Shown here one piece after another: positions 8,295 through 16,433 of a stretch of DNA of 64,000 nucleotides. Below the pieces are notes generated by a model. That model was not told the DNA's origin. It ran no database searches and was given only the letters and a program-made list of their open reading frames with translations. Positions within the stretch are counted from its first letter, which is position 1; each line of letters begins with the position of its first letter. Source of the DNA: DATFVA01 sp963815785 (lineage in GTDB: Bacteria; Bacteroidota; Ignavibacteria; Ignavibacteriales; Ignavibacteriaceae). The stretch lies in the NCBI GenBank assembly GCA_963815785.1, contig CAWFHZ010000010.1, positions 124,001 to 188,000 of the forward strand. The letters run 5' to 3'. The translations under genes were made by a program, and so were the position numbers.

Positions 8295-8711
8295 TTAGAA
8301 ATATGGAAGAACTACTGTAGTTTGATCACCTGTTCCGGTATCAAAAATGTCAATGTGCACGCCATCTCCTCCGGGAGTAATGTCTATTGAGTAATCTCCC
8401 AGTTCATAATGTCCTGCTGTTAAACCGGCTTCTCCGAAAACATTGGTCAGGAGCTGCCGTGAAAGCTGACTTAATATCTGCTGATTTAGTGAATTCTTAA
8501 AATTCTGCAGAGGATCCTGTGAATAAGGATTATATGAACTTGATGGAGCAGTAAAGCCATTCTGTGCCTGGGCTTCGCTTAACAAAGTTTGACCGTTATA
8601 ATAGTAACCCCCAAATGATGGATTTACAGGTGTATAAATAAGCTGCTGTGCGGATACATCTGCGGCTGCAAAGAAAATCAATATGAATCCTGTTAATAAT
8701 ATTTTTTTCAT
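8295..8711 (-). CDS. csgF: Curli assembly protein CsgF
   Basis: 138 residues with a signal peptide (MKKILLTGFILIFFAA, cleavage near VSAQQ). The mature N-terminus YTPVNPSFGGYYYNG ... LLSEAQAQN is the CsgF hallmark, corresponding to the segment that inserts into the CsgG pore and couples secretion to nucleation. The rest follows the family layout: a helical part (LQNFKNSLNQQILSQLSRQL) and then short strands (GHYELGDYSIDI, HIDIFDTGTGDQTTVVL). Length is near that of the E. coli protein. It lies between csgE and csgG with gaps of 14 and 16 bases, so the three are one operon. Confidence 0.94.
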   Translation of the reverse strand: MKKILLTGFILIFFAAADVSAQQLIYTPVNPSFGGYYYNGQTLLSEAQAQNGFTAPSSSYNPYSQDPLQNFKNSLNQQILSQLSRQLLTNVFGEAGLTAGHYELGDYSIDITPGGDGVHIDIFDTGTGDQTTVVLPYF

Positions 8712-8725
8712 TCATTCCTCATTCT

Positions 8726-9604
8726 TTAGAAAATTCCCGAGCCCTGCAGATCATCACCTGCAAGCTGTTTTTGAATTGCCTGATAATTCTGTATATAATT
8801 GAAAGCCAGTTCAACACCGTATTGTGCAGTTGCCTCTATTACATCATAACGGGGTTGAAGTATCTGCTGGAACACCTCGTTATCATTTATCTTTATTGTA
8901 ACCTGGGTACCAAGCTGCGGCAGAGGTTTTTCTTCAATAATGATTGTGTAATCGCCAAAATTATCCGGCGGCTGCCAGTTGGAATAGAACAGATCATAAA
9001 AATCGTGGCCTACTTTGGACTGAGTCTGGTCCACAATCAACCCTTCAATTTCAATATCCTTAGATGATTTTTTTGAAATATTTTCAGTAAACTTCTTTAA
9101 AGTGTCCTCACTGAATACTGTGGAATCTTTCAGTATTTCTTTCACAAAGTTCGGGTTCTGGATATGAAGAGTTTGTGAAGGAATAATCAGGTTGGGGTTT
9201 ATAATTTTTCCTTTGTTATCAAGGAAAATTTTTCGCCATTCTTTCGGATCATTATATACACTTTTCTTCTTAGCAATTTCCCAGAGATTATCCCCCGGTT
9301 TAACAATGTAATCAATACTTGGTTGTTCTTTATCCCACTGTGCAATTTTCCCGGGAAGAATTTCAAAAACAGTTTTAAAGAATTCCGGATTTAAACTGAT
9401 TTGTAATTGCTGGATTGAATCAATAACAGATGAATAATATTCCAATGATTTTTCCCTTTTATCTAATCCTTCAATAAGGTTATTCAGATAATTTCTGAAA
9501 GCTGATTCACTTGAATCAGAAACATTCTGTGCCTGTATAAAAGAAATCGTAATCAGGATGACACACCCTGTAAGAATAATTTTTTTCATATCCCTGTTAC
9601 TCAT
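8726..9604 (-). CDS. csgE: CsgE-domain protein with N-terminal LysM domain
   Basis: 292 residues. A signal peptide (MKKIILTGCVILITI, cleavage near IQAQN) is followed by a helical stretch (~30-90), a LysM domain (~98-149: DYIVKPGDNLWEIAKKKS ... NPNLIIPSQTLHI), a linker, and a CsgE domain (~186-285). The CsgE part is clear: GLIVDQTQSKVGHDFYDLF, then W, then TIIIEEKPLPQLGTQVTIKI and a VFQQILQPR strand. CsgE is the periplasmic cap and specificity factor of the CsgG channel, usually only ~130 residues, so this version is more than twice the usual size. LysM suggests it is held on peptidoglycan below the channel. ATG 9589 (residue 6) is an alternative start. First gene of the csgEFG operon. Confidence 0.9.
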   Translation of the reverse strand: MSNRDMKKIILTGCVILITISFIQAQNVSDSSESAFRNYLNNLIEGLDKREKSLEYYSSVIDSIQQLQISLNPEFFKTVFEILPGKIAQWDKEQPSIDYIVKPGDNLWEIAKKKSVYNDPKEWRKIFLDNKGKIINPNLIIPSQTLHIQNPNFVKEILKDSTVFSEDTLKKFTENISKKSSKDIEIEGLIVDQTQSKVGHDFYDLFYSNWQPPDNFGDYTIIIEEKPLPQLGTQVTIKINDNEVFQQILQPRYDVIEATAQYGVELAFNYIQNYQAIQKQLAGDDLQGSGIF

Positions 9605-9740
9605 CTTCTTCTAATTAGAAGAACCCTCAGTTCAAGACTGAGATTGAAATTCCCTCGTTATAGAGCCATCAATTAGATTTTCAAAGTGTATGCCATCTTA
9701 ATTCTTGCTGTAATGAATTTATTATCCCAATTAATCCAAA

Positions 9741-9777
9741 AAGTGAAAAATTATTTTACCGGGGGGTAAAATAATTT
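9741..9777 (-). terminator. Rho-independent terminator of the cheW-like gene
   Basis: A perfect 13-bp inverted repeat, AAATTATTTTACC/GGTAAAATAATTT, encloses a four-base G/C loop. On the minus strand it is followed by TTTTTCAC. It overlaps the cheW-like stop codon and lies upstream of csgE, separating the two transcription units. Confidence 0.85.
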
Positions 9778-10240
9778 AACCTATAATTCCCTGTGTGTAT
9801 CTAATTTCTCTTGCAATTCTTTCGAAATCAGGAAAAAATAAGTCTCGTTTTTGAATACTCATTATCGATCCCACATATTCTTTTCCTGTATCCAGTTTCA
9901 TTTCCACAGAATTCTCGATAAATATTCCATCTAGAGTAATTATTTCATTCACTTTATCGACATAAAAAAATAATTTCTTCCCGTATACTTCGAGAAATAT
10001 TACACGGCTTGTATCGGTATTAATATTTGTTTGAAGAGAATAGAATTTGGCAAATTCCAGCCGCATATAGTTCAGGTCTGAGAACGAATAGGTGTTCTTA
10101 TCGGTTATGTAATTTCCCTGCTTTATCTCATTGGGTTTAAGAATTGCAGATACATATTTGAGGTCAGTGCAAAATTCAATATCTGCAATTTGAAAAATTA
10201 ATATTCCAGAGATATTTTCAATTGATGTTGCCGGTACCAT
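9776..10240 (-). CDS. CheW-like domain protein
   Basis: 154 residues resembling a CheW domain: GILIFQIADIEFCTDLKYVSAI at the N-terminus, DLNYMRLEFAKFYSL in the middle, then RVIFLEVYGKKLFFYVDKVNEII and the closing QKRDLFFPDFE. CheW couples chemoreceptors to the CheA kinase, but neither receptor nor CheA is in the window. The gene lies 214 bases downstream of the NtrC-type regulator, on the same strand, and has its own strong terminator. No convincing SD precedes ATG 10240. It could be an orphan adaptor or a CheW-fold docking protein for another kinase. The fold assignment is fairly sure; the role is not. Confidence 0.72.
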   Translation of the reverse strand: MVPATSIENISGILIFQIADIEFCTDLKYVSAILKPNEIKQGNYITDKNTYSFSDLNYMRLEFAKFYSLQTNINTDTSRVIFLEVYGKKLFFYVDKVNEIITLDGIFIENSVEMKLDTGKEYVGSIMSIQKRDLFFPDFERIAREIRYTQGIIG

Positions 10241-10454
10241 AAGATTCGATTATTCCCGGTTTAATTACTTTAGACATTCCCAGAAATAATTTTTACAAGA
10301 AGCATACCATAACCTTTATTATTCATTTTATTAAAAACCGATGAGAAATGACTAAGGATTAATAATGGCAGGGTTAAACTATCTTACTCTAACGTTAAAA
10401 GTTTTTCCCTATATGGTGAGAGATTTTTTAGAAATATATCTATTTCTGCCCGAC

Positions 10455-11801
10455 TTATTTTTTTAAAATATTATACTGTCTGATTTTACTGTTTAGGGTA
10501 GGTTTTGAAATGCCAAGGATTGTGTAGGCCTGTTTTTTATTCCAGTTAACTGATTCGAGAATTTCAATAATATGTTCTTTCTCTACTTCAGCCAATGACT
10601 GATGGTTTTTATTAGCTATTATTTCTTTCCCTTGTTTTTCCTGCAGTAAAATATTTTCCCTTTCAAGCACATCACCCTTTGATAACACAACAGCCTGAAG
10701 AAGAATATTCTCCAACTCCCGCACATTTCCTATCCATTCATAATTCTGAAGCATTTCCATAACATCAAATGGAATTTTCCTAACCTTTTTGTGAAGTTCA
10801 TTATTAATTTTTTTCAGAAAGTGCACCACAAGATCAGGGATATCTTCTTTTCTTTCTCTTAACGGCGGAATATGAATTGATAAGACTTTTAACCTGTAAT
10901 AAAGATCCTCCCTGAACTTTCCTGATCGAACCATCTCTTCCAGGTTACGGTTAGTTGCAGTTATAATCCTTGCATTCATAGGAACTGTGGTTTCTCCACC
11001 GACTTTTTCAAATTCCCTTTCCTGAATAACTCTAAGGAGTTTAACCTGAAGATCATGAGATAGTTCAGATATTTCATCAAGAAATATTGTTCCATGTCCC
11101 GCAAGTTCAAATCTTCCCTTTTTATCCCTTACTGCCCCTGTAAAAGATCCTCTGACATGTCCGAATAATTCGCTTTCCAAAAGCGTTTCTGAAAGTGCTG
11201 TACAATTTACAGGAACAAAGGGCTGTTCTTTGGTTACTCCGGAATAATGAATAATGCGTGAAATCAACTCCTTTCCGGTTCCGCTCTCTCCTTCAACAAG
11301 TACTGTTACCCGGTTCATAGAAACCTGACCGATAAGTTTAAAAATATCCCGCATGCATTTAGATTTTCCTATTGACTTATTCTTTATATCATATTTTTCG
11401 AAATCCTCCTCAATAGCAACAGCCAGTCTTTCACTTAGATTTCTACTTTCCAGCGCACGTTTTATTAAAGCTTTAAACCTGGTTGTGTCAATCGGCTTAT
11501 CAATGTAATCATATGCACCAAGCTGCATAGCTTTGATGGTTGAATTTACATCTTCATATGCTGTCATAATTATACAAGGAATATTTTCATCGATTTCTTT
11601 AAGTTGTTGCAGCACTTCGAGCCCATCAACATCAGGCATTTTTAAATCCGTAATCACAAGATCGGGATGTCCCCTATTCACTTCCGCTATCCCCTCAACT
11701 CCATTAGAGGCAACGGCTACTTTAAAATTCATTCCTGATAAAAAAACCCGGAGAGATTCTCTTATTGATTCATCATCATCTATTAAAAGTATTTTATCCA
11801 T
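10455..11801 (-). CDS. Sigma-54-dependent NtrC-family response regulator
   Basis: 448 residues. The receiver domain (1-~120) has the acidic triad (LLIDDDES), phosphoacceptor D52 (ITDLKMPDVDG), the T (IMTAYED) and the K (YIDKPID). The central AAA+ domain (~145-380) has Walker A GESGTGKE, Walker B-type TIFLDEIS, and a sigma-54-contact loop reading GSFTGA rather than the commoner GAFTGA. WIGNVRELENIL precedes the C-terminal Fis-type helix-turn-helix (NWNKKQAYTILGISKPTL). It activates transcription at sigma-54 promoters when phosphorylated. The gene starts three bases after the kinase stop codon, so the pair is one operon. Target genes are not evident, and I found no convincing -24/-12 element nearby. 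Confidence 0.95.
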   Translation of the reverse strand: MDKILLIDDDESIRESLRVFLSGMNFKVAVASNGVEGIAEVNRGHPDLVITDLKMPDVDGLEVLQQLKEIDENIPCIIMTAYEDVNSTIKAMQLGAYDYIDKPIDTTRFKALIKRALESRNLSERLAVAIEEDFEKYDIKNKSIGKSKCMRDIFKLIGQVSMNRVTVLVEGESGTGKELISRIIHYSGVTKEQPFVPVNCTALSETLLESELFGHVRGSFTGAVRDKKGRFELAGHGTIFLDEISELSHDLQVKLLRVIQEREFEKVGGETTVPMNARIITATNRNLEEMVRSGKFREDLYYRLKVLSIHIPPLRERKEDIPDLVVHFLKKINNELHKKVRKIPFDVMEMLQNYEWIGNVRELENILLQAVVLSKGDVLERENILLQEKQGKEIIANKNHQSLAEVEKEHIIEILESVNWNKKQAYTILGISKPTLNSKIRQYNILKK

Positions 11802-11804
11802 TGC

Positions 11805-13661
11805 TTATTTGAACAAAGGTAATGAAACCTGGAATATTGTATTTCCGGGTTCAGAAAATACCAAAGATATTGTTCCCTTATGTTTTTCGATTATCTGTTG
11901 AACAATTGACAAACCCAACCCGGTACCTGATTGTTTTGTCGAGAAAAATGGTTCGAATATTTTTTTTGGTACTTTTATCCCACAACCATTATCACGCACG
12001 AATATTCGATGCATATTTGTTTTTTTATCAATAACAGAACGGAATTCTATCAGACCCTTATGTTCAATTGCATCCATACTGTTTTCAATTAATTGATGGA
12101 ATAAGGTTTTCAATTCTCCTGTGTCCCCATTAATCCGTTCAGAACTTATATTATTCTGAATCTCAATCTTTTTTTCACGGAGGACCGGATTTAATAAATC
12201 AATAACCTGTTCAAGAAGTTCATTTAAGGAAATTTCTGAAAGAATATTATCCTTATTTTTGGAAAACTGTAAAACATCCTTTAATAATTTCTCCAATCTT
12301 TTAATTTCTTTATCAATTATCTGGAAAGGCTTTTCATATGCGTTATTTGATTCTAACTGCTCCATGAGCATTTCCACATTAAGCTTGATGGCCGTAAGAG
12401 GAGTTTTTATTTCATGAGACAGGTAGCTGGTCATTCTGCCGAGAGTTGCGAGGTTCTCAGATCTTTGTAAATTTTCTTCAGCTTCTTTCTTTGCAGTTAT
12501 GTCTTCTTTTACTCCAACAAAATGGGTTATAGTTCCTGATGAATCTTTAATTGGGGAGATAATAGCGTATTCCTGAAAGATTTCTCCGTTTTTTTTCTTA
12601 TTTACAAACTCTCCCCGCCATTCATTTCCCGAAAGAATTATATCCCATAGTTCCTGATATTCCCTTTCAGATTTATTTCCAGATTTTAAAAACCTAGGAT
12701 TTTTACCAATAACTTCATCAATAGAATACCCTGTGATTTCATAAAACTTAGGATTTACGTATTCAATGTATCCATCCCTGTCTGTAATCATTATTGCGGC
12801 AGGATTCTGTTCCACAGCCTTTGATAATTTTTTTAGACTTTCTTCTACCTTTTTCTGTTGGGAAAGATCCTTAGCAACACCAATAAAACCTATAGCCAGG
12901 CCAGAATCATTTTCAACAACGGAAGTTTCAAGTGCAATTGGAAAAATTTCACCTATTTTTGTTTTATTGATTAGTTCGCCTGTCCATCTTTTTTCTTTGG
13001 CATTTTTCAGTACGTATTGATTTTTGACATGATCAGTATTAATAATTTTTGGAGTTTGTCCTATTATTTCTTCTTCGGTATAACCATACCTGTCTTTAAA
13101 TGCCTTATTAATGAAAATGAATTTATCTTCGTTATCAGTAATACTAACCATTTCGGAGATACAATTGATCGAATGTCCAAGCAGTTTAAGCTGCTCACTT
13201 TTACTTTCTTCATCTGAAAGATCCTGAACCATTAAAACTGAATATATCAGTTTGCCATTATCTCCGCGAATTGCTGCAGAGTGAACTTTTACAGGTACTA
13301 ATTGCCCGGTTGATTTTATGTATCTCTTCTTTAATTCATAACTATCTAATTCGCCATTCTGAATTTTCTTCATTAATTGAAATGTTGAGCCAAGATCAGC
13401 TGAAAAGGTTATCTCCCTTATGTCAATCCCCAGAATATGACAAGAGGAATAATTAATAATTGAACAAAATTTATTATTCGCATCAATTATTTTCCAGGAA
13501 GGATCAATGATTGCAATTCCAAGCGGAGCATTTTCAAAAACGAGTTTAAATTTTTCTTCGTATTCAACAGGCGGGGTATAAGAGATTTCAGATGAAGTTC
13601 CCTCCTCATAATTACCCGCAGTTTCAATACTGAAATTTGAAGCGTCTGATTTTTTCCTCAT
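11805..13661 (-). CDS. PAS-domain sensor histidine kinase
   Basis: 618 residues from ATG 13661, chosen because GGGGAG lies five bases upstream; a start nine codons earlier has no SD. There is no signal peptide or membrane span, so the sensor is cytosolic. Three PAS domains follow one another (~35-150, ~160-275, ~280-400), each with the usual S-box signature (e.g. GYTEEEIIGQTPKIIN, GYSIDEVIGKNPRFLK) and PAC-like ends (FIGVAKDLSQQKK, FVGVKEDITAKKE). The HisKA domain has the phospho-accepting H in LSHEIKTPLTAIK. The ATPase domain has N-box HQLIENSMDAIEHKG, G1 RDNGCGI and G2 GTGLGLSIVQQI. It is the partner of the adjacent NtrC-type regulator. The signal sensed cannot be told from the sequence. 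Confidence 0.94.
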   Translation of the reverse strand: MRKKSDASNFSIETAGNYEEGTSSEISYTPPVEYEEKFKLVFENAPLGIAIIDPSWKIIDANNKFCSIINYSSCHILGIDIREITFSADLGSTFQLMKKIQNGELDSYELKKRYIKSTGQLVPVKVHSAAIRGDNGKLIYSVLMVQDLSDEESKSEQLKLLGHSINCISEMVSITDNEDKFIFINKAFKDRYGYTEEEIIGQTPKIINTDHVKNQYVLKNAKEKRWTGELINKTKIGEIFPIALETSVVENDSGLAIGFIGVAKDLSQQKKVEESLKKLSKAVEQNPAAIMITDRDGYIEYVNPKFYEITGYSIDEVIGKNPRFLKSGNKSEREYQELWDIILSGNEWRGEFVNKKKNGEIFQEYAIISPIKDSSGTITHFVGVKEDITAKKEAEENLQRSENLATLGRMTSYLSHEIKTPLTAIKLNVEMLMEQLESNNAYEKPFQIIDKEIKRLEKLLKDVLQFSKNKDNILSEISLNELLEQVIDLLNPVLREKKIEIQNNISSERINGDTGELKTLFHQLIENSMDAIEHKGLIEFRSVIDKKTNMHRIFVRDNGCGIKVPKKIFEPFFSTKQSGTGLGLSIVQQIIEKHKGTISLVFSEPGNTIFQVSLPLFK

Positions 13662-14067
13662 TAGAACTCCCCGTTTATCAACTGTCATTAAAAAATTACT
13701 GATAGCAGATTGATAGAAAACGAATAATTAGGAACCAGAATATTATTCTTATCACGCCGCAACATACTCATTTTCCAATATAATTTCTATAAATCCTGTG
13801 CCATGTTAAGTATTTTGCTTATTAATAATTTAATGCTGTTCTTGGCATTTAATACGGTAAAATAAATTGATCTTTATAATGATCTGTCAATGAAATGTCT
13901 CTGTATGAAACCATTTACAGCTAAATTCTCAAAATGTTAAAAAAGAACAATTCTGGATATCTAAAAAAATTAAGAATTTACTTCCTTTTTAATTGCTAAT
14001 ATTCTTAACTTAATTTTTACAAATCGAGCAATCATATTAAATATTAATTTCTGGTTTAAGGAGATCT
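13662..14067. other. Divergent intergenic region
   Basis: 406 bases between the kinase gene (minus) and the cytochrome/propeller lipoprotein gene (plus). It must carry both promoters. I see AT-rich sequence without a convincing reading frame, RNA gene or strong dyad. Confidence 0.5.
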
Positions 14068-15564
14068 ATGCCGAAACTATATATTTTTTTCATCGGGATA
14101 CTGTTTATAACTTTTTTTACAACAGGCTGCAAAGATAAAATAACTGAGCAACCTCCTGCAGTTGATGCAAATAATAACGGGTTTGAATCATATAAAGTGG
14201 CTGCAATATTTGCAAATAATTGTGCGGTATCCGGATGCCACAGGGGCACTGATGCCGCTCACAATTTATCGTTTGAGTCGTACTCAAAAATGATTAAGGG
14301 CTCTATAGGTCGTCCTTTTAATGACACAACCCATACACATACACACAAAATAAATTCTTCTTCTACAGTAGATGTATACGGAGGAGAAGCTGTCATTCCG
14401 TTTCATTCGGAACAAAGTTTATTATATAATCTTATAACCGGCAACGTTGTGGATACTACTTTAAGAATGCCTTACCAAAAACCTCCGCTCAGAGATGAAG
14501 ATATCCAGACCATAAAAGAATGGATTGATAACGGGGCTAAAGATTTTAACGGGAAAGTACCATTCACCGATACTAATCATAAAGTTTACTCCTGTAACCA
14601 GGGCAGCGATCAGGTTTATATTATCGATACTGATTACAAAATAGTCTCAGCTATTCTAAATGCAGATTTTAATTCAACGATAATTGATGCTCCTCATAAT
14701 GTTCAGAAGTACGGTAATTATTATTACTTCACAGAAGTTGCGGGACAAAAATTTATTAAGGTGGATGCAGCAAACAATACAATAATGGGAACCGTTGAAG
14801 GAATTGAAAAAGCAGGAATGATTCAGATTACGCCTGATGGAACTAAAGCCTTTGTATCACGTTCATCAACCAGTGCCCCGATTTATAATATAATTTATTC
14901 TATAAATACCGAAACAATGCAGATCATAAATGAGATTAATCTTCCCGTTACGGGAGTCCCTCACGCTCTTGCTTTAAGTCATGACGGAAAAACACTTTAT
15001 GTGGCTAATATGACGAAAGATAGAATTTCAGTTGTGAACGCGGAAAATGATGAATTCGTTGAAGACATTGTACTTCAGCATACATTTCCTACACCCTATT
15101 ACGAACCCATGCATATGTATATTTCTCCTGATGACAAATACTTATATGTTAATTGCAGAACTTCAAGTTCAATTCTGATTATTGATACTCAAAGTAAACT
15201 GATTTTAAAAGAGTTCCCGGTTCCCGATCACCCTATGCAGGGAGCAGTTTCAAGTGATGGAAGTAAATACTTTGCAGTATGTCATCATGAACCTTATCTG
15301 GTTGAAATTACTAAAAACGGAACTACCTGGAGTGAACAGGAATACCAGATTGATGCTTTTCAGCATGCATACGGAGCAGATCTTACTCCCGATGGAAAAT
15401 ATTTATATATCGGCTGTTCAAATGATGAAAATGAATTCCAGCCATATTTCCAGATCCCGGGAAAAGATCGTCCATCTTTGATGTGTGTTTACGATGTGCA
15501 AAATCATGAACTAGTAAAAGTAATGGATATGGGCAGCTATGCAACCGGTATAGCTGCAAGGTAA
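14068..15564 (+). CDS. Lipoprotein with cytochrome c-like domain and YVTN beta-propeller
   Basis: 498 residues with a lipoprotein signal (lipobox TTGC at residues ~18-21) and SD AAGGAG. Residues ~40-170 look like a c-type cytochrome domain with the expanded haem motif CAVSGCH (CxxxCH) and, further on, LRMPYQKPPLRDEDIQTIKEW, whose M is a likely axial ligand, followed by IDNGA. Residues ~175-498 form a YVTN-type propeller (VYSCNQGSDQVYIIDTD, TLYVANMTKDRISVVNAEN, YLYVNCRTSSSILIIDTQ, YLYIGCSNDENEF). This pairing suggests a periplasmic or surface redox protein, but the substrate is unknown. Haem attachment through CxxxCH is inferred from the motif. The gene is monocistronic, with a strong terminator behind it. 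Confidence 0.82.
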   Translation: MPKLYIFFIGILFITFFTTGCKDKITEQPPAVDANNNGFESYKVAAIFANNCAVSGCHRGTDAAHNLSFESYSKMIKGSIGRPFNDTTHTHTHKINSSSTVDVYGGEAVIPFHSEQSLLYNLITGNVVDTTLRMPYQKPPLRDEDIQTIKEWIDNGAKDFNGKVPFTDTNHKVYSCNQGSDQVYIIDTDYKIVSAILNADFNSTIIDAPHNVQKYGNYYYFTEVAGQKFIKVDAANNTIMGTVEGIEKAGMIQITPDGTKAFVSRSSTSAPIYNIIYSINTETMQIINEINLPVTGVPHALALSHDGKTLYVANMTKDRISVVNAENDEFVEDIVLQHTFPTPYYEPMHMYISPDDKYLYVNCRTSSSILIIDTQSKLILKEFPVPDHPMQGAVSSDGSKYFAVCHHEPYLVEITKNGTTWSEQEYQIDAFQHAYGADLTPDGKYLYIGCSNDENEFQPYFQIPGKDRPSLMCVYDVQNHELVKVMDMGSYATGIAAR

Positions 15565-15587
15565 AATTATCCTCTGAAAAATCATTT

Positions 15588-15618
15588 ATGCCCGGTTATT
15601 CACCGGGCATTTTTATTT
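15588..15618 (+). terminator. Rho-independent terminator
   Basis: Nine-bp stem ATGCCCGGT/ACCGGGCAT with a TATTC loop, followed by TTTTATTTT. It ends the cytochrome/propeller gene 24 bases after the stop codon. Confidence 0.92.
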
Positions 15619-15696
15619 TAAATAATGATTCTTCTCTTCTAAAATAATTATATTTTACTAAGTAGAATTAATAATGGTTATTACAAAGGAAACAAA

Positions 15697-16176
15697 ATGC
15701 GAAAAGTAATTTATCCCGGAACATTTGATCCGGTAACCTACGGACATATAGATATTATCAAAAGAGCTAAAGAACTTTTCGACTCTATAGTTGTTACAGT
15801 TGCTGTAAATCCCGGTAAGTCTCCCCTTTTTTCACTTGAAGAAAGAGTACAAATGTTAAAAGAGAGTCTGAAGGAATATGAAAATATAAAAATTGATTCT
15901 TTTGACGGATTGGTTGTAGAACATGCGCACCAGGTTGGCGCAATTGGGATTATAAGAGGACTAAGGGCAGTGAGTGATTTCGAATATGAATTTCAGATGG
16001 CTCTTATGAACAGGAAACTTGCCAAGGATATCGCGACTGTTTTTTTGATGCCGGGAGAAAGGTACACATATTTAAATTCTTCAATAGTAAGAAATCTCGC
16101 AGGACTTCATAGTGATGTTAGTGAATTTGTTCCTCCTGTTGTTGCTGAAGCATTGAAGAAAAAGTTTAGCAGCTAA
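15697..16176 (+). CDS. coaD: Phosphopantetheine adenylyltransferase
   Basis: 159 residues, the normal CoaD length. It catalyses ATP + 4'-phosphopantetheine to dephospho-CoA, the penultimate step of CoA synthesis, in the cytosol. The nucleotidyltransferase signature is intact: YPGTFDPVTYGH at residues ~5-16, with the TxGH-type motif, RGLRAVSDFEYE in the middle, and YLNSSIVRNLAG near the end. SD AAAGGA lies upstream of ATG. It stands alone between the terminator and the aminotransferase gene. Confidence 0.97.
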   Translation: MRKVIYPGTFDPVTYGHIDIIKRAKELFDSIVVTVAVNPGKSPLFSLEERVQMLKESLKEYENIKIDSFDGLVVEHAHQVGAIGIIRGLRAVSDFEYEFQMALMNRKLAKDIATVFLMPGERYTYLNSSIVRNLAGLHSDVSEFVPPVVAEALKKKFSS

Positions 16177-16433
16177 ATGCTTAAATAGACTATTAAATTT
16201 AATATCTACAAGTAACACGTTCTTCAAACAAAAGACTTCACAGATCAAATCCGCAATAAATTCCTTATTCATACACACAATAAAATTTATAGCATAATTT
16301 TTTGTCAATACCAATTTCTTATTCTTTTCATTTTGTTTTTCTAATTGTATATTTCGCCTGGTTTAGTAAACAAACAAAAATAATTTTTTCCAACTCATTA
16401 TTAGCAATATTTTCTTTAGGAAAGGAGTAATCA

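Noticed and set aside
13788..13803. TGGCAC-like -24 element (minus strand) before the kinase gene
   Set aside because: The matching -12 GC element is absent at the required spacing.
13801..13814. 14-base identity between 6011-6024 and 13801-13814
   Set aside because: Matches of this length are expected by chance in 64 kb, and flanking bases differ.
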